Below are positions 45,643 to 57,363 of a DNA stretch of 64,000 bases, in pieces. The translations under genes and the position numbers were made by a program. A model generated the notes under the pieces. It did not search any database and had not been told where the DNA came from. It saw only the letters and a program-made list of their open reading frames with translations. Position 1 is the stretch's first letter. Each line of letters starts with the position of its first letter. The stretch is from Oscheius onirici. Taxonomy: Eukaryota; Nematoda; Chromadorea; Rhabditida; Rhabditidae. The stretch covers positions 806,001-870,000 of the forward strand of contig OW051470.1 in NCBI GenBank assembly GCA_932521025.1, in the 5' to 3' direction.

Positions 45643-48145
45643 TCAACTCTCTGCCAGAGTAACAAAGACATGAATCAGACCAAAAAAGTCATGACAACTT
45701 TTTACAACGGTGAGCGCCCAGATCTGTAGGGGAATCTGGGCTGCGAAGCACCATAGAAGGGCCGAATTCATAAAGGTGAAGGTAAATGGACCGGGAGAAC
45801 AGAGAGACCAGATGGTGAAGCTGAGAAAGACGACGTTGACCAGTAGGCTGACGGGACAGAAGTAGTAATGCATTTTGAGGAGGAACTGAAAGAATTTGGG
45901 TCAGGAGGGAGGACTCACTCTGTTGAAGGTGTAGAGACCTCTGGAGAGACCGGCAGCGACGATGAACAAGGCCTGAAAATGGGAGAGTGAAGACAGGGGG
46001 ACAGAGGGACAGATTGACAGAGACAAAGACAGAGAGAGACAGAGAGAGAGTTGTTTGTTCAGTGGCTTAGGTTCGGTTCTTATATAGCCGCCCCACCCCA
46101 GTTAAATCAGCTTTCGAGCCTCCGATCTCTTTCTGGAAGTCTTGGAAAATGTACGGTACCCATTGACTCTGGTGATTCGCAGACCATGATCGCGCTAGAA
46201 GAACATAGCGAAGTATGGTTTATTCAAAAAGTCGACTACATACAGTAACCCATTTGATTCTGTTCGAGACCAACAATATTGGCGCTCTTTTAAACTGGGG
46301 GTTTTCAATTCGAGAAATCTCACTTCGTTTTACTTTCCTTTACTACATGTAAGACTGCGCAAGCTGCCTTTGGCTGCTGGAATAAAATAAAATAATAAAA
46401 AAAACAGAAAAAAAAAACAAAAAAAAACAATTTCGGTGAGAACTTCAGAAGGAATTTTAAAAACACTTTTTGAAAGCATGCCAAAATTGGTGGTCTCGAA
46501 CAGAATCAAATGGGTTACTGTATCTCGTCATCTTTTTGAACAAACCATAGGCCACGAATGGTCTGGCTCAGAAAAGAGGAGTAGGGAACTATACTGATTT
46601 TGGCTGAAGGGTTTTGGCCTGACTTTTTGTCAGCACCAGAGGCTCTTTTTGTTTCAGATAGTCTGGTTCAGTAAACTTACAATGTCATAGAACCCGATAC
46701 AGTAGTAGAAGAAGTGATGACCGAACCACCCATTAAAGTTTTGTGGAATCGGCTCCCAGAGAGTGAACCCGCCTCGGGACATCCCAGCCAGTATAAAGAG
46801 TACTGTGAAGGCTATGTAGAGCATCTAGAAGAAGATTTATAAGATACTGTAGTGTTACTGTACCTCAAAGACGACGACGGTCATACAGCCGCCTCGGACG
46901 AGACAAGATGAGAGACAGCAGAGCGGCTCTAGTTCCAGATGTCGGGACTGGACTCTGGAAAGAAGAAGACTCTCAGTCTCTCTGTCCCTTACTTTGTATG
47001 AATCGGAGCAACCTTGTTCGCCCGAAACTTGGCATACCAGGTCCTGATCTTCGTCAGATAGCTGCCAGTCCGATTTTTCAATGCCGAAGCCATCTCCGTG
47101 ACCTGCGCCGGACCTGAAAGAAACGTTTCAGAAAGAGAGGAGACGCAAAACACGTCCATTAGCTATAAAGTGGGCCGTGTGAAACGACCGGAAGTGACTT
47201 TGTGGACCCCCGTTCTGATTCTGAATGAGCAGCGTGGCGAAAGGGGGAGCTTACCGCACTTCCTCTGCGTCTCTTTAACAGGTGGCTCCTTTACTTTTGG
47301 GATCTTCGGAGGTCGTGATGGTTTTGGTGTCGTGGCCTGAAAGCTGTCTAGATGGATGGCGTGACAGTAGTCGAATCCTCTGGTAATCAATGACTTTCTC
47401 TCTGACCTACCCTCTCTGACTAGAGAAAGAAAAATTCTCGTCTCCGTCTCATTGAAGAGACAGAGAGAAAGACTTCAGGAGGCGCTATTTTTGATAACGC
47501 CAGTCTGATCAAGGTCTGGATATAATATCGACTCCCCCTCTCCTACTGTACACTTCTTTCTTTTTCTTTATCCAAATTTCTATTTCTTTAGTTTTTCTCT
47601 AGAGATTCAGTCAGTAATTCCATTACTTTCCTGACATGGGCAGTCACAACAAAACACGAAGATTTCGAAAATCACAAGGAGTCCTTCAGAGTCTAACATT
47701 CTCGCTCTGTGAGAGGCTACAAGACGTATTTTTTCAGACCTTTGTAAACGATGAAATGCAGAAAAACTCAGCCCAGAACCCCTACCAAAAGCAGTATAGT
47801 TCCCTTCTCCTGTTACGAGCAGCGGTGTTACGACTTTTACTGAAGCGACCCCCTGTCCTCTTGAATATTGAGGTAAGATACTCGGCGAAAAGGGGTTGTC
47901 ATAGCAGAAGTAGCAGGAAACCGTGTCACCGGACTCGTTCTCTCACAGTCTGTCAGTCTCTCGAGTCTTCAGTATTATACCTGCCAAGTCCTCTCCTCCG
48001 GCGGAACCCAGTACTCGACCATCGCTTGATCCTTCTTTCCACCGTAGTAGCGAGGTCCCTTCTCCTGAAAACCTTGTTTACTCACAAACTTGAAAAGGAG
48101 AATGAAAAGTCAAAAAATATTTACCAGATCCAGTTTAGGAGGCAT
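45643..48145 (-). CDS. Four-span membrane protein of unknown function
   Basis: Eight short exons were joined in phase: start MPPKLDL (48,145), EKGPRYYGGKKDQAMVEYW, ATTPKPSRPPKIPKVKEP (Pro/Lys-rich), VTEMASALKNRTGSYL, SRHLELEPLCCLSSCLVRGG, and then four hydrophobic helices: CMTVVVFEMLYIAFTVLFIL, FYYCIGFYDIALFIVAAG, FCPVSLLVNVVFLSFTIWSL and MNSALLWCFAAQIPLQIWAL. It ends FVTLAES at 45,643. The N-terminus is cytosolic-looking. MRGG/SRGG turns join spans 1 and 2. It resembles tetra-spanning MARVEL-like proteins in layout only. A foldback element lies in the intron at 46.2 kb. Confidence 0.65.
46214..46549. mobile_element. Foldback element, TATGGTTTATTCAAAAAG ends
   Basis: 336 bp. Left TATGGTTTATTCAAAAAGTC then ACAGTAACCCATTTGATTCTG, mirrored by CAGAATCAAATGGGTTACTGT and TTTTTGAACAAACCATA. 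A TA pair lies at both ends. The same family as 27,525-27,817. In an intron of the four-span protein gene. Confidence 0.9.
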
Positions 48146-49289
48146 TTTGCTCGAGAAGAAAGAGTCAAGTTTGCGGTGGCGTGCGTGCCCCCAAAATGGA
48201 ACTAAAAGAGCTCTCTATAGCACGCTCGAAAATTGCTCTTCCGTCCATTTTACTCCCGACTCTGAATGGCGAGAAGGTGAAAAGTTTTGCAAGGAAGGCA
48301 CGTATTTTGCTGATAGGCGGAACCTTCTGAGCTTATTTTTCTAGCTCAAGAAGACATTTTTCCGTTTTGGCATGTTCTATAAAGTTGTAGAGCTGGTCAA
48401 AATCTACAACTTTGTAGAACATGTCGAGGCTGGAAAATGAACGGATAACCTCGAAATAATTAGAAATGAAGGCCACCGTTCCTGGCCACACACATGTCTC
48501 GTCCCCAGTAGAACCACTGGGTATGTAAGCAACTTGATTTTGCTAGCGGTCAGGCAAAGCCGGCGGCTTACATAGATCGCCAAATTTCTTGCATAAACGT
48601 TTTTTTTAACTTAAAAACGTTCTTTGCCATATGGGATAGGTAGTATATCAATCGAGCTTCAAAACTTCCCTCCAAGAAGTCAGAACCCAGTTTGTCAAAA
48701 ATGTAACGAGAGTCAAAATGGTCGAGTCAGGAAAAGGTGTGTGAGCGAAAAAATGATTTTGGAACTTTGGCACTGCTTGTTACCGAATGTTCTCGCCGCC
48801 ACGTGAAAAAGACGAAAACCTTTCTTTGAAACCTAGTCTCAAGGCTTTCAAAACGTGCTGTTTTCTGTGAGAGTTGGGAAGATGTGAGGTTTTTGAATGA
48901 GAACCAGGCCCTTGGAAAGGGAAGGATGAAAAGGTAACCCAAAAAATCAAACTTCTCCTGGCTAGAGATCCAGAGTCAATCTTCCAACAAAATGGCCTGG
49001 AAAATAGCTTCAAATGATCCAACAAACAGGCCCCCGACGACAAGAGTAGTCACTGGGACTGAACAGACGTCCAGACAAAGGGGCAGGATGTGGGGGTGAG
49101 GAGAGACGAGGAGAACGGAGGGGGAACACTCCCAGTCCGAAAAGTACGTGGGGCCATTGAATGAGTCGAGTTAAACGTCGACGGTTTTTGAACATCTAGA
49201 CACGACAATTTATTAGTCTAAAACACATTTTTTATAAAAAGGGAAAATTGATAGAGGAGAAAAAAGGGGAATCCAGAAGGAAGAGTTCT
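48146..49289. other. Spacer with one hairpin, no gene seen
   Basis: A foldback at 48,364-48,434 (GCATGTTCTATAAAGTTGTAG and its mirror CTACAACTTTGTAGAACATG) is of the CAAAGTTGTAG type. Other frames in this stretch have no exon borders. Confidence 0.5.
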
Positions 49290-50205
49290 CTAAGGATCGG
49301 CGAGACTGGCATCCGGGTTGAAGACCATGTCGAAATCGTCGGCTTCTTCTTCATTAAAGACGGGAGCAGTATTGGTACTGCTGCTGCTCTCCGACGAGGA
49401 GACAAATTCACGAGACGTAAACTTTTTCTGCTTGATGTTGTTCCTCTTCTTGAGGCGGACAGAACGGCTTTCCTTTTTCGGCAGCACCACCTCGGCTTCC
49501 TCTTTCTTGTCATTACTGAAAATGGTAGGGATGGGTTACGGTAATTGGATGTACTGTTACTCAGACACTCTTAAAAGACTCACGCTTTTTCAGTCTTCGG
49601 TAGTCCCATCAGAACTTCATCCCAATCAATCTCAGCATGCGACTTGAAGGACTGCTTCCTCTTCCGCGTGCGCTTACTGAAAACCACAGTATGATTCAAG
49701 AGAGACAGAGACAGTATGAGTCAAGATGGGCAGTTTTCCAGACTCAGAGAAAAAAATACTAAAAAAAAAACTCACGTGACCGTGGAAATCTTGGGAGTAT
49801 TCATGTAGAAATTGCCTTGACTCTCCTGCGAAGCCATCTGATACGGATAGTCGATCGGATGCAGCTGCTGCTGCTGCTTATTCGTCGATTTGATAATCGG
49901 CATATGGAAGATTTCTTGAGTTCCCGGCTCCAATTTCGGATGCAACAGCACCATCTGCGGCTGCGACTGCTGCTGAGAGGCCTGAGACGAAGAGTATTCA
50001 CTGGACGTATAGGCCTGAGAGGAGCCGCTCGAGGAACTCGTCTGCGAGCTGATGTAAGTCCGACGGATGAACGATTCGGTAGAGATCAAAGCCTGCACAT
50101 ATCTGAAAAATGGGAGTTGATAAAGGGGTAGAGAAATGTGTCTTACTCGGCGTAGGAGCCGGCCATGTTGATCGTTGGATTGATCTCGAAGATTTGATCT
50201 TTCAT
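49290..50205 (-). CDS. Ser/Gln-rich nuclear-type protein, unknown
   Basis: Exons: 50,205 (MKDQIFEINPTINMAGS) and about 50,140-50,230, then about 50,103-49,775, 49,676-49,585 and 49,515-49,290. It reads YVQALISTESFIRR, a Ser/Gln tract (SSSGSSQAYTSSEYSSSQ), KLEPGTQEIFHMPI, Lys-rich KRTRKRKQSFKSHAE, DWDEVLMGLPK, KKESRSVRLKKRNNIKQ and a Ser/acidic tail ending DPDASLADP-like. Basic patches look like nuclear localisation signals. The 5' exon at 50,807-50,850 does not join in frame and may be leader. No family recognised. Confidence 0.55.
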
Positions 50206-50230
50206 TCTGCCCGGAAGACGACGGTAGGGC

Positions 50231-51279
50231 TGGAAAAGAAATGTATCGAGTGGACGATGAGAAAGTCAGGACAGTAGAGATCAGTCAGAGAACAGTAAGG
50301 GACGGTATAGAACATGAGAGGACAGTGGGAAGTAGTTCAAGACAGAATGAGGACAGTACATGAGAGTACAAGGCATCATGTTATAGAGGGGGTTAAAGGG
50401 ATAGTAGTTTACTGAAAAGAACAGGGAGGTCACAGTTCCTGAATCGTCGGAGAGTACAAGACATCGGATTACAGTAGGGGGATAGTACAGAACAGTAGGA
50501 TACAGAGACAGTATACGACAGTAAGATGAGGTGAGAGAGAGCAGAGGAAACGAGTGAACAGAGAATGACCGTTGGGGACAGTACAGGATAGTTTGAGATC
50601 ATTAGTAAGCAACAGAGGACAGCGGATGACAGGAGGCACCAGGTGAATTCAAGACACTGACAATAAGAGAATGTATGATTCAGTAAGACAGTAAGGATCA
50701 GTAGGAGACGAAGTAACATAGGATGTGGGTTCAGCTCAAATGTGAGAGGACAAGAGACAGAAGAAGAGGAAATGGAAATAGACAAAAAAAAAAAAGAACT
50801 CACCTAGAAGTGAAGAGATCCCTTGGAGGCTGACGACTCAAATGAGCATCTAAAAGCGAAAAGCTTCTCCTTCAAATCAAAACTTTTCAAGTTTTTCAAA
50901 AGTTCTAAAATTTTGTCTAGAAATTCCACGAATTTTATAAAGTCTTTAAAAACAAGCTTCTGAATTTTTTAGATTCCAGAGATTGTTCCTACTACAAAGA
51001 TCTTTCTATAGTGGAATAACAATAGTCTAACCGAGACTTTCTGTCTCTCAAACTGATTCTCTGTTTCGTGTTCAGTGACTTTCTGTCTTCTCCAGTTCAG
51101 TGCTTTGTGACTACTGACTTCCTTTCTTCTTGACTCTTTACTGTAACAGTTTCCTGTACTCACTCTGGGAGACTCTCTGTCAGTCTACCATAGACTCTCT
51201 CCTACTGTTCCTATAGCCAGTCCACTACCGTAATCCAACAACAGCTCAGGACTACCGTAATCCTGCCGTAGATTCCTGA
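50231..51279. other. Low-complexity spacer
   Basis: Built of GACAGTA, AGAGGACAG and CAGTAAGAC words at the left, and TCTGACTTTCTGTC words at the right. The candidate leader exon of the Ser/Gln-rich gene is at 50,807-50,850. No other coding signal. Confidence 0.4.
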
Positions 51280-51700
51280 CTACACGATCTGTCTTTCTGT
51301 TACCGTATCCTCGGGTCGGGCCAGGGCATTGATGGTGATCCACTTTCTGGCGTCGGGCTCCTTCCTGTACTCTGCGAGGACTTCTGCCGGTTCCAGGCCG
51401 AACTGGGCAGCCACGACAGCCACATGCAGCGGCAGCCATTGGGTAGAGGCCGTCTGGGCGGGAATATCCTCGAGTGCTCTGGATGTCTCGTCGAGTTCGC
51501 TGGCGAGACCACGACAGGCACAGACGAGCGCCTTGGTCAGGATGATGGCGGCAACGATGGAGGCCAGCTGGAGGATGAGCAGCAGGATCTCGGGCAAAAA
51601 GCTCTGTAAGTGGGTAGGATGAGATGGACAGAGGGGAAGAGGCACAGAGGGACAGAGATTGAAAAACGGACACGGTAGAACAGTGCAGGAGACTCACCAT
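51280..51700 (-). CDS. Small membrane-anchored protein
   Basis: The ATG at 51,700-51,698 is immediately followed by GTGAGT. Exon 2 (from about 51,605) continues SFLPEILLLILQLASIVAA then IILTKALVCACRG, a signal-anchor helix. The rest is acidic and helical (ASELDETSRALEDI, then AAQFGLEPAEVLAEYRKEP), ending RQIV at 51,280. About 107 residues. The ATG-only first exon repeats the layout of the gene at 35.9 kb. Function unknown. Confidence 0.6.
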
Positions 51701-51861
51701 TCTGGATGACTGTAGCTGGTAGACTGAAAACTACTGAGTGACAAGCAGTATGTGAAGAGAATAGATTCGAGAGAACAAGTCAAAGGTAAGTAAGAGTTCT
51801 GGACACTTCAGTCTGTGTTTCGTGCTCTATCTGATATACTGAAGAATCTGTTCTCAATCAT

Positions 51862-53763
51862 TCATTTGGATTCTTGATATTCCATACTCAACTCAATGGC
51901 ATTGAACCAACAAGAAATCTGACGTTTTGCATTGAACCAGTTCTCCGATCCATCACAGATGTCGCCTCCAGTTACAGCAATCAAATTAATTGAATGTGCT
52001 TCTCCTGGAGCTGGCCAGCTTGGAACCTCGAGGGTCCGGGTGTAGCTCATGAGATCGGCACGAACGCTCTTAATGACGTCAGGTCCCTGCCAGATCATGG
52101 CAACAATAGGTTCGGAGGCCATGTACTCCAAATGGTTAAGATAGATCTCTTCGTAGCCACCGATGCCCTCGTAATGCGTCTAAACATTATTAGAATGCGA
52201 TCACAAAAATCGTTTACTTCAAGTTGTTGCCGGGATGCCGTGACCGTCTTCCTAACTAAAAGCTTGAAGCCGTTAAGCCGTAATCTATTGGTGATTTGAC
52301 CTTCAAGACCTCGTTTAATACCATCCGGCTTGATCAAGACCACCGTTTTTTCCTGTTCATCCAAGATCTTCGTGCACAGCATCAACAGCTCAATCTCCGA
52401 CTATTCAGACAATTCACCAATTGAATTAGCAGCAGGTGGAGAAAAGTTTAGTTGAATGGCAAAATTGTCGATATATCGAAGCATTGGTTCTTCAAATCTA
52501 CTGACAACTTCCACCATAGCTCTGCAATCAGCTAAAGCTCGATGGTAGCTTCTATTGTATTCATTAAACAGAGTCCGTTTTCGATCAAAAATCTGAAGAA
52601 AATAATTAATTCTAGTAAAACGGAAGTATTACTCACTCTCCAGTGAAGATCAACCAACCCGAGTTTTCTCTCCAGATCGATGCCATTCAAATGAGACCAG
52701 TTCACATTCCGTACAGCTAATTGCGAGTCTGCGAAATAGACCTAAAGAGCGGTGATTACAGTATTTTTATGCCACTCACCCCATCTGGAAGAGTGCCACC
52801 AATACATCGGATCTCGCAATAGAGGACACAAAAGTCATGGAACATTCCATTGTGAGCGACTAAAGACTGGGTTTTTGAGCAAAAACGATGCACTCACTTA
52901 GACAGACAGGCTTTTAAAGCTGGTCAAGCCAATCTAAAACCCTGTCCAAGCCTCTCGGAACGTCATTTCTCCCCACCCTGCTTTACTATCGACTTCAGTG
53001 TAAAAACTTGAAAAAAATATAAACTTTGATCAGTTGCATGCCCTTACAGTAAGAACTACTTTGATCTCCATCACCTTTCAGATAGTCCTCCACTGGTATT
53101 TCCATATAGATCATATTTTGCTTTACTCTATTCAGCTGCTTTACTTTGTACTGAACTTGCTGCAAGAAAAGTGTCCTTCGCAAAAAAATAATTTATACCT
53201 GGTTATCCAATTGTCCAAGATCATCAAGCTCTTCTGCTGAAAATGCAAGAAAGGCCAGTTCGCTGAATCTTGGCGTCCAAGAGTTCGGAACTGAAAATGT
53301 GAGTTGTGAAAGAGGGACAGAGAGACTCACGATTGTTCTTCCAGCAAGTAAAGTGATTTTTGTAATCCTCTGGAAACATTGATCGTGCCAGCTTGTTATA
53401 GTAACTCCAATATGCACCAGTATTTTCTTTCACCCTGTTAGGTGTGTAAGAGGCCGTGGATTCAAGGTCCAGAAAAACATACGTTTTAAATTTTCTAAAC
53501 TTATTAATATTAGTCAAAATTCTACTACACACTGATTAGATTCTTTCTTCTTTTCTTTTTCCTTCAAATCCTCTTCAGCTTTCGCCACTTTTGTTGGCGT
53601 TACAACTTCCTCTCTGGATGAACATGGACGCTTAAGTGGAGAGCTTAAGCTCAACTTTTTAGCATCTTCAGATATTTTCTCTTCAAAATTTCTGAAATAC
53701 ATTATGATATGAGGTTTGAGAGTAAAATTACTTTTCACTTCCAGTTGTCTGAGTCATGCTCAT
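51862..53763 (-). CDS. X1: DEDD exonuclease plus NDK domain, separated by an in-frame TAG
   Basis: Part one is a DnaQ/TREX-type 3'-5' exonuclease: motif I FLDLESTAS, a NHFTCW segment, motif II AHNGMFHDF, motif III YHRALADCR, so all metal-binding residues are in place. The N-terminus is basic and acidic (KVAKAEEDLKEKEKKK), perhaps nuclear. TAG at 52,401-52,403 follows GELSE. The frame then continues straight into a nucleoside diphosphate kinase domain (VLIKPDGIKRGLEGQI, IVAMIWQGPDVIKS, GGDICDGSENWFN) to 51,862. The phosphate-accepting His of NDK is Asp (ICDGS), so kinase activity is unlikely. Exon 5' of the domain joins in phase (ATG at 53,763). If the TAG is a real stop, the NDK part would need its own start at MLCTKILDE. 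Confidence 0.7.
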
Positions 53764-54225
53764 CAATAATTTCGTCTTTGGAAAAAGTTTGTCCTGGAAA
53801 ATATTGAATAAAGCGAAGGTGCAAAAATATTTAGCTTATAAGAAGCTGAAAACGTCTCTCTCTAATTAAGAAAATGAGGACGGGAGTGGTAACAAGGTCA
53901 ACCAGGCTGTAAGACCGGCAGAGGGATGACTGCCCGACTTACCGCCTTGTTCGGTCGGCAGATCGATCTCCCGGTTGTTCAGCTGTCATAGTTGTTGCCT
54001 TCTAGACCGTTCCATCCCGAGGGTAATTACCGATAATAAAAACTTGGCGCAAAGAGAGTTTACGGGTCTGTAGGTGAAGTAGACCTTCTACACCTACACT
54101 TGAAACAATCATAAGTTACCGATATCTAAATATGTTATGCCTTTGTCACATTGAGTGTATTACAAACTTTATGCATAAAAAATTTAACAATCGAGCATTG
54201 TGTGCTTATAGACAACTTTGTCGTT

Positions 54226-56041
54226 CTAGACGGTATCGTGGAACAACATAGCAATTTCACGGTTGGCAGAACTGCGAGTAGCAGATCCGTGACAGACACC
54301 GTGTCCGTCAAGTTCTTCAATTCTACTCAGCCCTTTGTCGACGGCATTTATACCCTGCCAAACCATGCCAAAAACATTTTCGGGTGTCTCTTGCTGTTGG
54401 AGATAAATGTAGAAAGGGCTGTTGTGTACATTCCGATGATTCTGAAATGCCGTATTTATGTTGAAAAAGATGCCTGTTCACCTCTAATTGCTCCTGGGTG
54501 AACTTCTTTATTTCGATCAACTTTAAGCCGTCCCTCTCCAATTGACCAATGATATCACCAAGAAGTCCAGGTTGCACACCATTGTTGACAGCGATGAAAG
54601 TCCGTTCGTGCTTATTAAAGGTTCGGTTCCACACTCTCAACATTTCCAATCCCCAGTTTTCTTCAGGGATTCCGGTAGCATTCAAAGACCGCGAAAAGTC
54701 CAGCCTTGTTGCATAAGCATCGATATACTCAAACATTCTTTCTCCGCTTCCGCTCACAACTTTGATCAAAGTATAGCATCTATCCAAGGCAGACTCCCAA
54801 CGTGGCTCTTTGTCGAAGAGCTGAAACTTCTACCTTTTCAATCTATTTTAATACAATTTCGTCTACTGTAGGGGACGCACTGCAAAAATTACTCACCTCC
54901 TTGTATACCTCAGGTAGAGAGAGTTTTCCACATTGCAGGTTACGCATACCGAGCATAGAATCGACAAAATATATCTACAAAAAATCTAACTGTAACCCAA
55001 ACGCTTGCCTCTTCTTGAATACTAGCACCAATACGCTTCAGCTCGATGTAAAGAACGCAGAAGTCATGGAAGAATCCATTGTGAGCAACTAAACATGTAA
55101 GTAGGATTGAAGAAACAGTGTACTCTTACTTATGCATACAGGCTTTTGACATTTGTTAATCCAGGTCTTCAGTTTACCCCACTCATCTCTGAATTTAGCA
55201 TATTATGTTAGAAACCAGCCGTCTACGACGGCTTTAGCTCTCTTTGCGCCTGGGGCGCTCACGTACGTAACAACGGCTGTCCAAGTTTTGATTACCAAAC
55301 ACCATTGCGCCTTAGATAGTTTAGATTCCCTCAGACGCGTTCCCCTCCAAAAACTATCTCGTTCGATTACCATTGCACTTTAGTAAAGAAAGATTCCCAT
55401 ATTGATCTCCCTCTTTCCACAAGCTATAGGGTAAAGATTTTAGCTAAAATTTTAGCCAAAAAACTTTAGTTTTTCTAAAGGCGAAACGATTTTCTCACTC
55501 TAGATTTCTTGCTTCTGCAGTAATTCGAGATATAATCCAATTGTAGAACTCTGAATTTGTGTACATATTAAAAAGTTAGTACTGTAGTCTTACGGAAGGG
55601 ATTGGGATAGTCCCCATTCGCAGAACGAAGGTCGTCTTCACTTATTTCCATATTGATCTCCTTCTTTTTATAGTTTATGAAGTCATCCACAGTTTGTCGT
55701 AGTGTCTAAAACGTACATTCAAACTTCAAAATTATCAAATACCTTTTTATCCAAGGGCAGAAGTTTCCCAACTTCTTCTGCTTCGACGGCCAGAAAAGCT
55801 ATATTTCCAATTGTTGGTTTCCAGGAGTCAGGAACTAATTGTTTTCGTTGTCCGCAATTTTTTTCCATAAACTAACCATAATTCTTATAGCAATCAAAGT
55901 GCCGTTTCAAATCTTCTGGATTACCCGACTTTGCAAGCTTGTTGTGATAATTCCAGTGTTGATCTTTGCAATTCTGATCTTTGCAACTAGGAGTGCCAGA
56001 AGCCGTTGTGTCGAGTTCGAGAAATATGTAAGTCCCAAATC
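54226..56041 (-). CDS. X2: DEDD exonuclease-NDK fusion, catalytically degenerate
   Basis: Tandem paralogue of X1, frame open across both domains. Exonuclease motif I is FLELDTTAS (Asp and Glu swapped), motif II AHNGFFHDF is intact, and motif III reads WESALDRC, so the His is gone. The linker has ENWGLEML where X1 has the stop. NDK part: RTFIAVNNGVQPGLLG (the KPDG lysine is lost), a 40-nt intron after QLE, then FGMVWQGINAVDKG, and GVCHGSATRSSANR with the catalytic His kept. About 17 residues of the Arg-loop are missing. Stop at 54,226. The 5' end beyond the exon at 56,041 was not found. Confidence 0.7.
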
Positions 56042-56583
56042 TTCTAAAAAAAAAGGTTTTTGGCAAACAATTTTAGAAACAAGGTTTACAACGCCCTTAT
56101 CAGGGCTGCTGTTGCCTACTGACCCCTTGATCTGAACCACTCGAAATCACTGTTTGGGAGATACCAAAGGTAGAAGCAAAGCTCGCACTTCCTAATCTTC
56201 CAATACTGACTTGTCTCAACTTGTTACTGCTAACTCTCAACTGTTTTCTGCGCACAAGGCTCTCTTGTTTATCTACCAATTAAGGCTTCCGACATACTAA
56301 CATTTCTTTTGCATTTTCCGTCATGAAAATCTTATATAAACGCTAACGTGATGTCCGGACACTGCCGTATTATCACTGCATTTTGTGACTGTGAACCATC
56401 CACCTTGCTCCAAGCATCGAAACTTCGACTTTGGAATAGGATGTTCTTTTGGAAGCAGGGAAGAGTCATTTCGAGAATTTAATTGCAAAAGAAATGAAAA
56501 ACGCGAGAAAAGTGCGGTTGTCCATCAAAAGCAAAAGAAAAAAGAGTCGAGCGGATTAGAACCAAAGACCTCTTGTTCACAAG

Positions 56584-56628
56584 CCGAATTTACTGAGCGG
56601 TCGTAAACCGACCGCTCAGTAAATTCGG
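56584..56628. repeat. Perfect 20 bp hairpin
   Basis: CCGAATTTACTGAGCGGTCG, loop TAAAC, then the exact reverse complement. To its left is a tRNA-T-arm-like string (reverse: GGTTCTAATCC), so it may derive from a tRNA-related element. Confidence 0.85.
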
Positions 56629-56693
56629 AATGCATCACCGGAATGAGGAAAAAATTCTGATTCCTGTGGTGAAAGCCGATTTTTGATTGGCCG

Positions 56694-57335
56694 ACTTATG
56701 TTCAAACACTTCCCTTGTTATTCTTACTAACAAGGGAAGTGTAAGTGTAAGGGCCTGTTGGAGGAGAGAATGGAAAGCCTGATAACGGTTCTTACACTAA
56801 GATCCCTGTTTACAAGCAGATTCACTGCTCTTTCGAAACAAGCGTTGGTTGCGGGTCTGAATGAATTTCAAGAAGTCCCTGTCCCTGTCCCTCGACTCAC
56901 CTAGCCCGTTTAGTAGCAGGATCCTGCATAACGATACACTCGTTATCTTCACCGAATCTACTGAAATAGTCACGATGAGATTTGAAATAGTCACGGAGAG
57001 ATTAATGAGATTTCAGGAGGATGACTTTCAGTAACTGAAGTGCGGTAGTGCGGTAGATTTTCGCGAAGATTCAAATCAATTCAATTTATTTCACGGAGAT
57101 TCTATTAAAGTAATGCCTCTGAAAAAAAAGTTGGTCAGCTGCTCAATATTAACAACAATTCGCAAGTAAGTGTTTGACTAGTCAGTTTTTTTTTCGAGAC
57201 GACTTATGTTCAAACACTTCCCTTGTTAGTCTTTGTAAGTGTAAGGGCCTGTTGGAGGAGAGAATGGAAAACCTGATAACGGTTCTTACACTAAGATCCC
57301 TGTTTACAAGCAGATTCACTGCTCTTTCGAAACGG
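56694..57335 (+). repeat. Direct repeat pair of about 130 bp
   Basis: GACTTATGTTCAAACACTTCCC through CACTGCTCTTTCGAAAC at 56,694-56,840 recurs at 57,202-57,333, with a 17 bp hairpin insert (AACAAGGGAAGTG) only in the first copy. Confidence 0.85.
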
Positions 57336-57363
57336 ATGAGAGACAGATGTCTTCCGGTGTTGG

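Noticed and set aside
50393-50803. A Ser/Leu-rich 136-codon minus frame
   Set aside because: It is translated low-complexity GACAGTA-type spacer with no splice signals.
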